Assembly: GCA_021464245.1 (NCBI GenBank)
Contig: JADCRB010000001.1
Location: forward strand, 5,948,152 to 6,012,151
Source: Carallia brachiata
Lineage: Eukaryota > Streptophyta > Magnoliopsida > Malpighiales > Rhizophoraceae
Direction: 5' to 3'
DNA: 64,000 nucleotides
Below, in pieces: positions 48,601 through 59,339 of the stretch. Position numbers and translations under genes: made by a program. Below the pieces are notes generated by a model. That model made no database searches and had not been told where the DNA came from. It saw only the letters and a list, made by a program, of their open reading frames with translations. Each line of letters starts with the position of its first letter. Position 1 is the first letter of the stretch.

Positions 48601-49507
48601 CCCAACATACACCCATGTCGAATATGATCTAATTTGACGGAACTCCACATATGCTTCTTAATTTTTAACTATATGGTTTATGCCCCTTAAGTTTACAATC
48701 CACAAAAGATCAGATTCAACAAATAGTAACGAACTAGCAACATTATCTAAACAATAAGAAATAAGAGTGAAGCATACTTTTTTCGATTCAGTGCACTCAT
48801 GAGCGAAATGACCCAATATGTCATAATTGTAGCAAGTCATTTTGATCTTATCATTTTTTTTGTCACGATGCCTTTTGTGACGGTTATTCTTGCTTTTTTT
48901 TAGTGATTGCTCTATTTCTTTATCTTTCTTATGATGCTTATAACGCCATTCGCTCCGTCCCTAAGGTGTTTTTTCTCTAAAATTAGATGGCATGAATATC
49001 TTCAAAGGTTTTAATAGTCTTACTATGCATTATATTGATTTTAATGTGCTTTCAGTTCAAATAAATTGAACGAATGACAGCTTGAACTTGTTGGTCATCG
49101 GTGATAGTAGAACCAGCTCTTTGAGCTATTTGATCATGTTAAAGACCAGCCTCAAGTGTTGCCCCATATTATAATATGACTTTTTCATATAAACGTTAAA
49201 ATTGATCGTCAGCTCTCGCAACCTAGTGGTCGAAATACCCCCAAACTTGTCTTTTAAAGCCAACCACATCGTCTGCACATCTTATATTTCTCAAACTCAC
49301 GGATGAGATCATTTTCCATGTTTTTAAGTAAAGTAATACGAGACATAACATTTTTTCTTTTCTAAGCCTTAAAGGTCTCTTGGTCTCAACTTTGTTGAGT
49401 TGAGGTAACCTCTCTATGGTCCCCCATGACATAGTTGCTGGCTTCCAACACTTCATGCTTTTCGAGAATATACTAGACCTTGTAGTACCAGATTTGATAG
49501 TTTTCAC
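45637..49507 (-). pseudogene. copia gag-pol remnant
   Basis: Domains read leftward. Gag N-terminus lies at 49507-49223. A CCHC knuckle near 48836-48790 has its second Cys replaced by Tyr. Protease start remnants (the LLWIVNLRG region) lie near 48700. The integrase C-terminal part is at 47826-47554 (MMEKANLLIYYWGNALMTA, RHWGSATYIH). The reverse transcriptase entry is at 47304-47092 (EALLCPTKEQWTNAIEEDM). The catalytic YMDD box is at 46605-46594 within the open piece 46710-46522. The RNase H end is at 45912-45637, with a recognisable IKYNFVKD block. Stops and frameshifts separate every domain, so no product is expected. Confidence 0.8.
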
Positions 49508-49760
49508 TATTCATCTTATCCTTCTTGTTGAACTCATTTACAATAATTGTTGTTGTTATGATTAATAATAATCTTTGAGATATGTATCAATATAATTAGT
49601 ACTAGCACTTCAACCTTTTATTTTACATCAATATTGAAACAGATTAACAATAATCCCCAAAAATTCGTTAAAGAATTTAAAATTCACTATATTCCCAATC
49701 ATCTTCTTTTATACTTATTCTAAATCATTTTAATTTATCTCAAAATCACGCAAGATTTAA

Positions 49761-50228
49761 GTTCCTAGGTAAAGATTTTCAGAATCTTATCAACCTGACA
49801 ACTCTCATTTAGAAAAAGACCCTTTAATTAAATTAGTTATGTATAGAATGTTTATGTGTTAAATGTTTCAAAAGAAATTAAACACATACAATAACATGAT
49901 TAACATTTATAATAAAGTTTTACATTCATAACATCAAATATGGAATAATACGTACAACAACATCACATATCACATACTAAGCCTTAAACAATATGTTCTT
50001 CCGTAAAGATTCCCAAAATTTTATCAACCTAACAACTCTCATTTGAAAAAATATCCTTTAATTAAATTAGTTATGTATTTAATGTTTATGTGTTAAATAT
50101 TTCAAAAGAAATTAAACACATATAATAATATGATTAACATTTAAAATAAAATTTTACATTCATAACATCAAATATGGAACAATATGTATAACAACATGGC
50201 ATATCACATACTAAGACTCAAACAATAT
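49761..50228. repeat. 234-bp tandem duplication in the 5' region of the copia element
   Basis: Units 49761-49994 and 49995-50228 are similar along their whole length (shared 'ctttaattaaattagttatg', 'gaaattaaacacat' and 'tacattcataacatcaaatatgga', among others) and directly adjacent. Neither encodes protein. Confidence 0.85.
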
Positions 50229-50259
50229 TTTTACATGTGATTTAGAAAATATTACAAGC

Positions 50260-50748
50260 TTAAACGAGATAACTGTTAGCTAGTGAAGTCTTATTCTTTT
50301 TAGCATCTCGAATAACTCTAAGCCCATCTCTCAAAAGCCATGAACCAATCTCTATTTTGCCAAAGCGGACATGCTTTGCGACACGAAAATTAGGACTCAT
50401 AGACGACATAGCAATGCACCTTGTAGCATACTCAATATGAGGCTTCCATGCTTTCTTAAGGGCATCAAATAACTTGTTATAGCACTTAATAATGCACTTG
50501 GTGAGTTTCAACTCATGACACACTTCTACCCTCCAATAGTCCGTTAAGGACTTAAACACAATATCAATATTCACCTTTTCTATAAGCCTCTTAGACATTG
50601 ATTTATCTAGATGATCAATCAAAAATCTCATATGTTTGACATATTCCATAAGCTCCGCATCATATTTCATTTTCAATTCTTTAAAAGTGCAGAAAAAATT
50701 TTGTTGTGCACATAAATGTCTAAGTTGTTTAAAGAGCTCAAAATTCAA
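50260..50748 (-). CDS. gag-like ORF in the copia 5' region
   Basis: An intact 162-codon ORF upstream of the regular gag. Its middle part (MKYDAELMEYVKHMRFLIDH... then a conserved 'SL.DYW' and 'LFDALKKAW') resembles copia UBN2-type gag, which mediates capsid assembly. The C-terminal third is basic with no zinc knuckle. It may be a duplicated or foreign gag fragment carried by the element. No evidence shows that it is expressed, and the family call is tentative. Confidence 0.4.
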   Translation of the reverse strand: MNFELFKQLRHLCAQQNFFCTFKELKMKYDAELMEYVKHMRFLIDHLDKSMSKRLIEKVNIDIVFKSLTDYWRVEVCHELKLTKCIIKCYNKLFDALKKAWKPHIEYATRCIAMSSMSPNFRVAKHVRFGKIEIGSWLLRDGLRVIRDAKKNKTSLANSYLV

Positions 50749-51822
50749 TCTTCTATTACGCTCACTAATAACCCTCTTAGTTAGAGTTTAGATTGTACAA
50801 ACCATTTTTAACCCCTAAAAGAACAACTTTAATCAATATTGGTAATCCACATTATTTAAAGAAAATATTTTCACAATCTAACAATTATGAAAAATAATTT
50901 TAGAATCTTGTAGAGTATAAAATTAGAAAAATTTTGAGTACAAATTTCATTATTTTCTGACATCCCTACTAATTATTATAAATTTTTTAAAAAATAATTC
51001 ATTTTCAGAATAATTAAAAAATAATAAATTATGTATGACATGTGGCATTTTCTAGTTGGTTTGTCAGAAAAGAAAAGTCAAAACAACTTTATTGACTTTC
51101 CACTTGGCACCGTCTCATTAGTTGAAAAACAAGTACATATGTGCTTTACCACACCAAAACACTTTCTAAAACTTCCAACTCCCACGCTCTTTATCAGAAA
51201 GTGAAGTTTACCTACAGCCGATATGATCTCTGATTGTCACCAAATTTTGCATATACCTATTATTCAGTATTTTACAACTATTTATCTTCTTAGATTTAAC
51301 TGACTAAGTCGACAATCTTGAGTTTTTTTTTTATTTTTTACCAACAATCAAGTTTGAGAGTGGGACAGAAAATACTTACAAGTTTTCTCAAAACTTTATT
51401 ACCTTTTCACAGATTAATCCAAAACAAGTGTTTAGCTTAGTCTGAAAATCTTCTAAATTTGATTACTCTTAAATCGCTCATCCAAAAATTATGAATCATA
51501 ATGCGTTTGAAAGCTTATACAAAATACTTTTTATCCATACCATCAAAGTGTCATTTTCATGATCAAAAAACAGAAATTCCGTACATACCAAAATTATTTT
51601 TCTTATAGAATTCACATCCAAAAATTGCCAAATTTATACAGTATATAGCTTATATCAATATTCATCACATGCAAAAAATCAGCAACATATAATAAACTAT
51701 GTGAGAGAAACAAATTTTCTAATAAAATCCACTAAAAATAGCACGAAAATTCACAATGAAACAACACAGAGAGGAAGAACAGTAATTAATCAAGCCAGAA
51801 TCAGCCTTAAAGGCTCTAACAC

Positions 51823-52231
51823 TGATGAAGAAAAAAAGGGACAGAGTACAGTTACCTGAAAGGACTATGGATTAAAATTGACAATACTGATTATCGGTTT
51901 TCTTAGTTCCCTCGCAATTTGGGTGATATCAAAACGTAGACAATACCCGATTTTCACAACACAAGAAGCCTCTTAGTTGAGGATTGATAGAGAATTGGGA
52001 GAATTGAGTTTTTGTATTTTTCTCTTCCTAACAATTTTTCCCTGTAGCGATCGATTTGTCTGTGAAAAGTAGTATTTTACGCTTTTATAACTCATTTTTT
52101 CAGAATTATTTTCAATGCTTTACAGACTATCGTGAGATAGTGGGGAAAGGAGTTTTTTAACTCCCTCCAACTTCATAATTAGGTGGGTCAACCCATCATA
52201 GACGGGTTGACCCATCCAAATAAATTTGACA
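51823..52231 (-). repeat. 5' LTR of the copia element
   Basis: About 409 bp, bounded tg...ca and homologous to 44070-44476. It contains an extra inverted 'gggtcaacccatcatagacgggttgaccca' hairpin region at about 52186-52214; the 3' LTR is degraded there. Confidence 0.85.
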
Positions 52232-53525
52232 TCTAGTAATCCTCAAATTTTTAAGCATTTTCACTGACTCGTAATTTAATAAAGAAGATTAGTCTAAATT
52301 TGGTTAAGATTTTTTAAGATGTTAAAATGTATGTCAAATGTCACAATTAATAAAAAGATGAAGGGAAAATGAAAAAGAAAGAGGAATTAAGAAGGAAATC
52401 AAGATCCATGGTGTAGAAATTTTGTGTTACCTTTTCATTTTTTAGGTTGAATTTGTAAGCTTGAAACGACACTCAAATAGAACCTATTTGTCTTAAGTAC
52501 TATCAATAATCAATAAGAATTTTCTTATGAGTAAAATAAGCAGAAGAATTGATTTTAACTGAAAAGAAATATAAAAAAAAAATTGCTCCAGTGATTTTTA
52601 ACATTTACAACATAATCGTAGAATTGAAATTTGAAGATGCTAACCTGTTATCAACCAAAAATGATGGCGAGAGGGATAAAGCAGTTGAGTAGATGGTTTC
52701 GCAAAAACCTTTTGTAATTCTTCCACAGAAGGCTCTTGCTGAAACTACTTGGCATGTCGGGTAACAGACAAGCCAATACAAATTATTAAGCTTTACTTTT
52801 AAATATAGAAGGGAAAACGTCCATAGGTGATTTAAGAGCAAGAAATTAATGAAAATTTAGTAGTTATTTAAAAAAAATTAATAGAATAATGACACTTATG
52901 TATAAGAATTTTTGTGTATGGAAATTAAATCTTGAATTGAGTGAAAAAAGAAAAATTTTAATAGATAACTACAATTAAAATGAAGTTTTCTCTAAACTTT
53001 CCTTTCATAATATTGATATATGATTATATTTGATCTACTTATTCATTTCGTTATCTTGAATTTCATTTTCAAATGATACAATTTTGAAATTTTCAAAACT
53101 ATATTTATACTTTGGTTGATTTGCATAAAAATCAAAATAAACGTTAAAAGTAACGTATCTAGAGTGAAAATGACTTAAAATAGTTAAAAATAAAACTTTA
53201 TTTAGAAAAAGAAGATGATACATTGATATGTATATTTAATTTTTTTTTTCTTTTGCTTTGATAAAAAGTGAGGCATAAATTTCTAATCTTAATCTTATCT
53301 CGAATTTTAAATATATAATTAAGATATACCTAAATACTTATTCTAACTATACATATATTTTGATAGAGTTCAGATACACGGATGCAAGAAAATTTATTGA
53401 TGCAGAGTTGATATGATTATTTTTTTTGCACATATTTTTTATTATTATTACACATTAATTTTAATATTATTACACATTATAAAAAATTATAAAAATTTAC
53501 AAAACTTACAATTACATTTAATATG

Positions 53526-53573
<48 letters not shown>

Positions 53574-53902
53574 TTATATATAATAATAACGGGTCAACTC
53601 CCCTCCAACAGCCATTTTCTTTTTTAATATCAATATTGTCGTCAATAAAAAAAAAAAAAGAAGGACTGCACGTGGGATTTCAGATTCCATTATCGCTGTA
53701 ATTAGATATGGTGCTGCCTCAATTGGTCTCGTCAATGTTTAGTTCGTATTCGTGGGATTTCAGCCTTTTTACGTTTTGGGCGAAAAGTGAGGGAGCTGGT
53801 CTGGTTAGAACTTAGAATTCGAGTTCTGACGTTGCAAGCCAAGCCAAACCCACAACAACCGCCAGTCTTGCGGACTTTGTTTCAGCAAGAAGCTTCAAAA
53901 CT
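52232..53902. other. AT-rich intergenic DNA, upstream of the mTERF gene
   Basis: Low-complexity sequence with an (at)n microsatellite of about 39 bases at 53531-53569. From about 53650 the composition becomes balanced, as in a promoter and 5' UTR. No other gene was seen. Confidence 0.55.
53531..53569. repeat. (AT)n microsatellite
   Basis: Uninterrupted AT dinucleotide run of about 19-20 units. Confidence 0.95.
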
Positions 53903-55605
53903 ATGTTTTCAGTTTCATGCTCTATCCCATCCTTCTTCTCGTCATGTTGTCGGTTGCTATCACAGCCAACAGACCCAAAACCTTCATTCTGTTCCCATGG
54001 GAATGGGATACAACTTTTCTCACAGCCCAAGTTCCTGACTGATAATAAACCATCACCAAGACATGAATCTGAATTGGGAGTGGCCCATTTGGGGTTTCGT
54101 TTTCACAAATATCATCGCCAATATCACCATCTTGTCATCCACTGCAGTTCTCCCGACTCGTCGTCCTTCGTCCTGCAGATTCAGAGTGAAGCAGCGGAAG
54201 CCCGTGACCGTCAGTAATTAACTTACTTCTCACTCTCACAGGCCATTTCTCGAACACATTATCTCCATTAATCTATTTGTATTCCAAAAATTTGCCATTG
54301 CTTCCTGTTTCAGGATTGGTGATTTGTTCGTTTCTCGGGGAAATTGGGTTCAATGAGAATGAAACCGAATTACTTTTGGAGCGGAGCTTGGCTCTAAATT
54401 CGGCATCTTTCGAGTCCGTAAGAGCCAGAGTACGCTCTTTACAGGCTGTTGGAATTGTAGGTGTTGAACTTCTCCGCGTAGTTTCTAAATGTCCGAATGT
54501 ATTAGTTGCTGAGGAAGTGGACTCGCTGTTACAGTTTGTTCTCAACCATTTACCAGAAAAGATTGAGCCTCTGCAGCTCTTACGCCTTTTGGCTACCACA
54601 GAATCGAGATTCTTGGCTGGTTTTGATCAAAAGGTTAGGCTGCTTGTTGATCGCGGGCTTCCCCGGGAGCATGTTGTTCATGTACTCAACAAGGTCAATT
54701 TATCTAAGGCTCTATGCCGCAAGTCAGTTGAAGAGATTGATAGAACCATTGCTTACTTGAACCGCTTTGGGGGGATAGATATAATAGTTAGACGTCCACA
54801 AATCCTGAATTTTGATTTGAATTCCCAGCTGGCTCCAAGGATAGAGTTATTCAATCAGCTTAGTGGAGGAAATGAGGATGCCACTGGAACTTTGTTACGT
54901 AAACTTCCCTCGATTTTGAGTTATAGTGAGCAGCATGTGAAGGGTCATGTAGAGTTGTTGAGGTCATTTGCTGGCTTGAGTGACCCGGCAATATTCAAGA
55001 TTTTGCTCGTGTTCCCCAACGTGATTAGTGTCAGCAGGGCGAGGAAGCTGCATCCTAGAATAGACTTTCTGAAGCAATGTGGCTTGAACTCTGAGGAAAT
55101 ATTCAAGTTCTTGACCAAAGCTCCCCTGTTTCTTGCCCTCTCCTTTGAAGATAACCTGTCGCATAAACTTGTGTTCTTAGTGAAGATTGGGTATGAGCAT
55201 GGAACAAAGGAATTGGCTGTGGCACTCGGAGCTGTAACACGAACAAGCAGTGAGAATTTGCAGAAGGTGATTGGGGTGTTTTTGAGTTATGGGCTTTCTT
55301 GTGCAGATATCCTTGCCATGAGCCAGAAGCACCCTCAAATTTTGCAGTACAGTTGCAGTTCTTTGGAAGAGAAGATGAACTACCTGATTGAGGAAATGGG
55401 TCGCCAAGTTGGAGAATTATTGTCTTTCCCTGCATTTCTTGGGTACAAACTTGATGACAGAATCAAGCATAGGTACGAAGTTAAAAAGAAGACTCTTGGA
55501 GAAGGAATGTCCATTAATAAGCTCTTGAGTGTGTCAGCTGAAAGCTTTTCAGCAAAGGAAAAAAGAAAAAGCCCGTCTCTGATTGTCAACCTGAGTAGGC
55601 ATTAA
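53903..55605 (+). CDS. MTERF8: chloroplast mTERF-domain protein, MTERF8/pTAC15-like
   Basis: mTERF proteins bind organellar DNA or RNA through helical repeats and act in transcription termination and processing; pTAC15/MTERF8 belongs to the plastid transcription complex. Two exons, 53903-54209 and 54314-55605, give 1599 nt (532 aa). The N-terminus is Ser- and Cys-rich with few acidic residues and fits a plastid transit peptide. Exon 2 is a single open frame with repeated mTERF helices from about residue 115 to 490 (FGGIDIIVRRPQILNFD, LRKLPSILSYS, KILLVFPNVISVS, FLTKAPLFLALS, MSQKHPQILQY) and the end LLSFPAFLGYKLDDRIKHRYE. The exon 1 donor that keeps frame is GTCAGT at 54210, a weak site. The nearby GTAATT at 54214 would shift the frame. 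The gene is intact and convergent with PSRP1. Confidence 0.88.
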
Positions 55606-57705
55606 GGTAAGATGAATTGGAGACAAGGGCTTGATGATGGAGAACCATGGCGCTGCAGTTTTGCTTGCCAAGCTGAAGTTTCAGCCTTTATGTTCCATTT
55701 TGCCTCCAGGATTCATTTTTCCTGTTATGGCAGTTAAGGATCTTGCTGGAGGAGTTGTGTATCCATGTAATTGGCTTTGTTTTCGTATGTTTGAGTTTAA
55801 GTTTAAAATATTTTGAATCTTATAATCATGTTTGTTAAATCATGCTTGTTAGTAACAACTGTAAACTTTAGAAAAGCTGCCATTTGTATTTGAATTTTGA
55901 ATGTAAAAATACCTCTATATGATGAGGTGTGATAATCAATAGAAGTTGAGGAAGCCATTTTCCAAATAGGAAAAGCCTTCTCTCCAGGATTGTCATTCAC
56001 TCTCTGCTTGTTCTATTTTCTGGTTTGCTGGTATTACTGCTGCTGCAATCAATAGAAGCTGTTTGAATCCTTGACTGCCGAACCATCGCTTGACCATGTG
56101 CCAAATGACCTATTAATCCACTTGATTTTTAAGGGCTTAACAGCAATTGCTCTACTTGATTAAGCTTCAAAGAAGTTCTCTAGAGTAAACTTTCCTGAAA
56201 TGGACTAAATTCTGCCCAAATAGATTGAAAGGCATGTTTCTGGATAGTTTCATTGAACATTATAGGTTATCAAAACTAGAGATTGGTGTGAGTTCGTCCT
56301 CTTCCTAACCATTTTGGCTAAGCGGCTTAAGATGAATTGTTTGCACCCGACGTTTGATACAGATCAGAAGGGGTATTTAATGTCGCTTGTCGTCAGCGTC
56401 ATATAACCAAATTGTTGTCAGGGACCTCACAGGTAACAACAGGGAAAGCTCGAATCATGTTGGCATGCCACTTTCAGGAATATTTCTCATCTGGAAGACA
56501 CAGTTCTACTACCTTGCAATGCTCAAGGGCATATCTCTGGCTCCGACAGCCATGGCTAAATGCATTTTCCCTCGAATGCTTCTTGTTTTTTTTTCTTTTT
56601 TCTTTTTTCCTTTTTGGGGCAATTCACGCATTGAACGCTCACTCAAACTGAAATCTTTGCAGAATATTTGCATGTTCAGGTTTTTCTAAGGGAGAACCCA
56701 AGGAGCTTGTTGATCCACGTGGGGAATGCATTTGTGAAGCCAAATTTGATCATGCACTTGTGTAATATGAATACAAGCGTTTTATCTATAATATCTATAT
56801 CCGCACAACTTTGCCATTTCCCAGCTGATAAAACACTCCACATCTTTGTCAGAGACAGAACCAGCAAGTTTTAATTTAAAGTAGCTAGGATTAGAGATAA
56901 ATAGGACGCAAGTAAGAATCAATATAAAATTAAAGGGGCACAAGTTAGGTATCATTTTCTTTTTTCCGTCCATATTATGCAGGACATCAACATTCCTATC
57001 ATAAGCTCAAGGTTTGAACTCCTGTTGATAATCTACCACGCGTGATCTTCATAGCAAGGCCTGATACGTGGATCTTCAATTTGACAATCAAGACTATCGC
57101 ATTCACTGTCAAGTTATCTTCCAGTTAAGGGCTAAATACAGGATATATTTTCAGGAGTTTCACTTGGACACACAGGTGTATTTACGCTGTCGTTGTAACC
57201 CCAATATGTCCGAGAATTAGCATTGCAGACTCAAACTACCTTTGCTAACTGAGTATGTACAGTCCCACATGTTGCCGTTGCCATTGGCTTACCAAACAAA
57301 GTACAAAATGCGTGTGTAGAGAGAGAGAGAGAGAGAGAGATAACAAGGACAGCATAAAAGAACAATGCTAAAGCTCTGGAAAGCTAATCTATGGTTAAAG
57401 ACGCGATATTGTACAACCTCAAGCAACATTAGTAAGCAAATTAAGGGAACATGGAAGGGGAGTCAGTTGAACTCACAAAGCATGACCAAAGAGAAGTATT
57501 GCACTTGACATGTAAATGTCATGGTGATTACATCTTCTGTTTCGTATCTGTTCTTACAACTGCAGACACAACACAACACTTCTCATGTTCCAAAAACTAA
57601 TTACTCATACAAAAATGTCCGTGCTCTCTGCATTCCTTGGCCTTTTATACACAATCGCAAGAAGCACAATTTGCGAATCTATAGGATCTTTCATTGCTAG
57701 ACTGG
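55606..57705. other. convergent 3' flanks of MTERF8-like and PSRP1
   Basis: About 300 bases of likely 3' UTR follow the mTERF stop. The middle has balanced composition, but the ORFs (for example 56387-56689) match no family I know and no splice model emerges. A (ga)n microsatellite lies at about 57320-57341. The last ~250 bases are probable PSRP1 3' UTR. Confidence 0.5.
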
Positions 57706-59339
57706 TTACTCTGTCAAGGATGACTCCCTAGCTGGTTCCACCATCACAGGCTCTAGTTTGTCAGCTTCACCATTTCTCTTAGGTATAATAAGACCATATC
57801 CTCCAGCTTTTCTTTTATAAACAATATTTACTTCACCTAGATCCATTCACACGACAATTCAACCCCCTGTCAAACATATACAGATGGCTAATGGAAAAGA
57901 AATTAGCACAAGTGCACAATTCATACCAGTTTCTTCGTTCCGGAAACCATAAAAGTCATGATCAACGTTTTCCAGCTGCTCAATTGCTTCATCGATGGTC
58001 AATGGCGGCATATCAAAATACTTTGTGCGAACGACCTGAAAATATTTTTGACACAAAGAGATTGTGGCATCCATGTTGCAAGGAACATCTAGCGATGTAA
58101 CAAACAACTCCAAGCACAAATATGCGCATAGAGTCCGATTCTTTTAACAACCGTTGATGCGGTTGCAACGACAACCAGATATAATGTGAGGGTCAAGGGT
58201 CAGGCCACAATTTGAGAGGATTAATATCAAAGACAAATACTATAACAATGTCAATTAACCTGGACTTAGCAAAAACTAAACAGAAAAAACAAAAATGTGC
58301 GCTAGGAATCAGAAGACAAACCTCGCGGACGGTGGAGTCATCATCATCATCATCATCATCATCAACCTCTTGCTGAGGAGGGAATGGATAGGCAACATAG
58401 TCCTCCTTGACAATGGGTTCGACCATCGGTTCGCGAACCTTCAACCTATTAAAGCCCTTCATGTGGCGGCCATGGTCAGACTCTTTCTCCTTGATCTTCC
58501 TCAGCTTACGCTGGATAATTGATGACACCAAATCTATGCTGGCGTAAACGGTCTCCGCGTCTTCCTCTGCCCTAATCACTCCATGTCTCTTGGTAAACAA
58601 GGTCACCTACACAGTGGAACATTCAGCGTACATTCATTATACAATTTTGGAACAAAACAAGAACAAGAACAAGAAGCGATTGAATTGATTAAGCGGCAAC
58701 CTCGCACCGACGAATCCTGGGGCCTCTGCCGAGCTCGCCGCCGCGAACGGACAGCCGGACATCGACTTCACGCACAAGATGACTGTGCTTTTGAACCGCC
58801 TTCCCGACCTTGTCTTCCACGTGCTTCTTCACCGTTCAGTGAGCTGCAATGTGCATAATTGATGTATTTTCTTTGGTCATACCCAAACCAAAACCTCCAC
58901 CAGCCACCAAACCAAAACCAAACAAACAATCAAACAAACAAACAAACAAACAGAACAGATTTTCCTTATTCTCAAATAACTTGTGCAAAAGAAAGAAGAA
59001 GAAGAAGAAGAAGAAGAAGAAGAAGGTAGGAACCTCCAAGTTCTTGCCCTGGATGATCAATTTGACGGAAGAGAAAGGGCCGTCCCACGACATCCGGGGC
59101 CCCACGAACCGTCCGGGTGATGAGGAGGCTACGTGGCAATTTCTCTGGCGTCTGATTTCATTTTCGCAGAACAAAGGCATCAAGAAGCTGGATTTGAGGC
59201 ACAGCGATGAGGAGGAAGATGAGGAAGTGAGCACGCAGTTCGAGGCGGTGGCATTAATGGTAGCCTTAGCCTTGGGAGAGTGTAATGCCACCGTCGCGTG
59301 CAAGCGGCCAGCAGTCAGAGTGCGCTGCGCAGCAGCCAT
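57706..59339 (-). CDS. PSRP1: PSRP1, plastid ribosome hibernation factor (long HPF type)
   Basis: PSRP1 binds the small subunit of plastid ribosomes and stalls or protects them, like bacterial long HPF. Exons: 59339-59034, 58843-58701, 58606-58322, 58035-57927 and 57836-57706, giving about 324 aa. A Ser-rich plastid transit peptide ([13 protein letters not shown]...) leads to the S30AE domain ([32 protein letters not shown], then [35 protein letters not shown]). An Asp-rich linker follows, then the C-terminal dimerisation domain ([50 protein letters not shown]). Exon 2 lacks one base in its first ~15 nt (a three-A run reduced to two, near 58835), so its frame fails unless this is a sequencing error. 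The upstream in-frame ATG at 59363 adds eight residues unlike the family; I prefer 59339. Confidence 0.9.
58338..58363 (-). repeat. coding (GAT)n microsatellite in PSRP1
   Basis: A run of nine GAT codons encodes an Asp tract in the linker between the S30AE and C-terminal domains. Length changes in threes would stay in frame. Confidence 0.9.
58844..59033 (-). repeat. PSRP1 intron 1 with (CTT)n and (GTTT)n microsatellites
   Basis: The intron contains a (gaa)n run at about 58991-59025 and a (caaa)n run at about 58921-58951 on the plus strand. ORFs spanning it on either strand are artefacts of these repeats. Confidence 0.85.

Larger units (their letters stand above)
44070..52231 (-). mobile_element. 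decayed Ty1/copia LTR retrotransposon with both LTRs, ~8.2 kb
   Basis: LTRs lie at 51823-52231 (5', since the element reads leftward) and 44070-44476 (3'). The 5' LTR is followed by a tRNA-Met primer-site relic (51811-51822, minus strand). The 3' LTR is preceded by a purine tract typical of copia (complement of 44477-44490). Pol order on the minus strand is gag, knuckle, protease, integrase, reverse transcriptase, RNase H, which is copia order. No 5-bp target duplication remains, and LTR divergence is visible by eye, so the insertion is old. A 2.3-kb untranslated or extra region lies between the 5' LTR and gag, with a tandem duplication and a second gag-like ORF. Confidence 0.85.

Noticed and set aside
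54964..55589. Minus-strand ORFs across the mTERF exon
   Set aside because: Shadows of the long mTERF coding frame.
56387..56689. Plus-strand 100-codon ORF downstream of the mTERF gene
   Set aside because: No domain and an AT/T-run tail; composition alone is not enough to call a gene.
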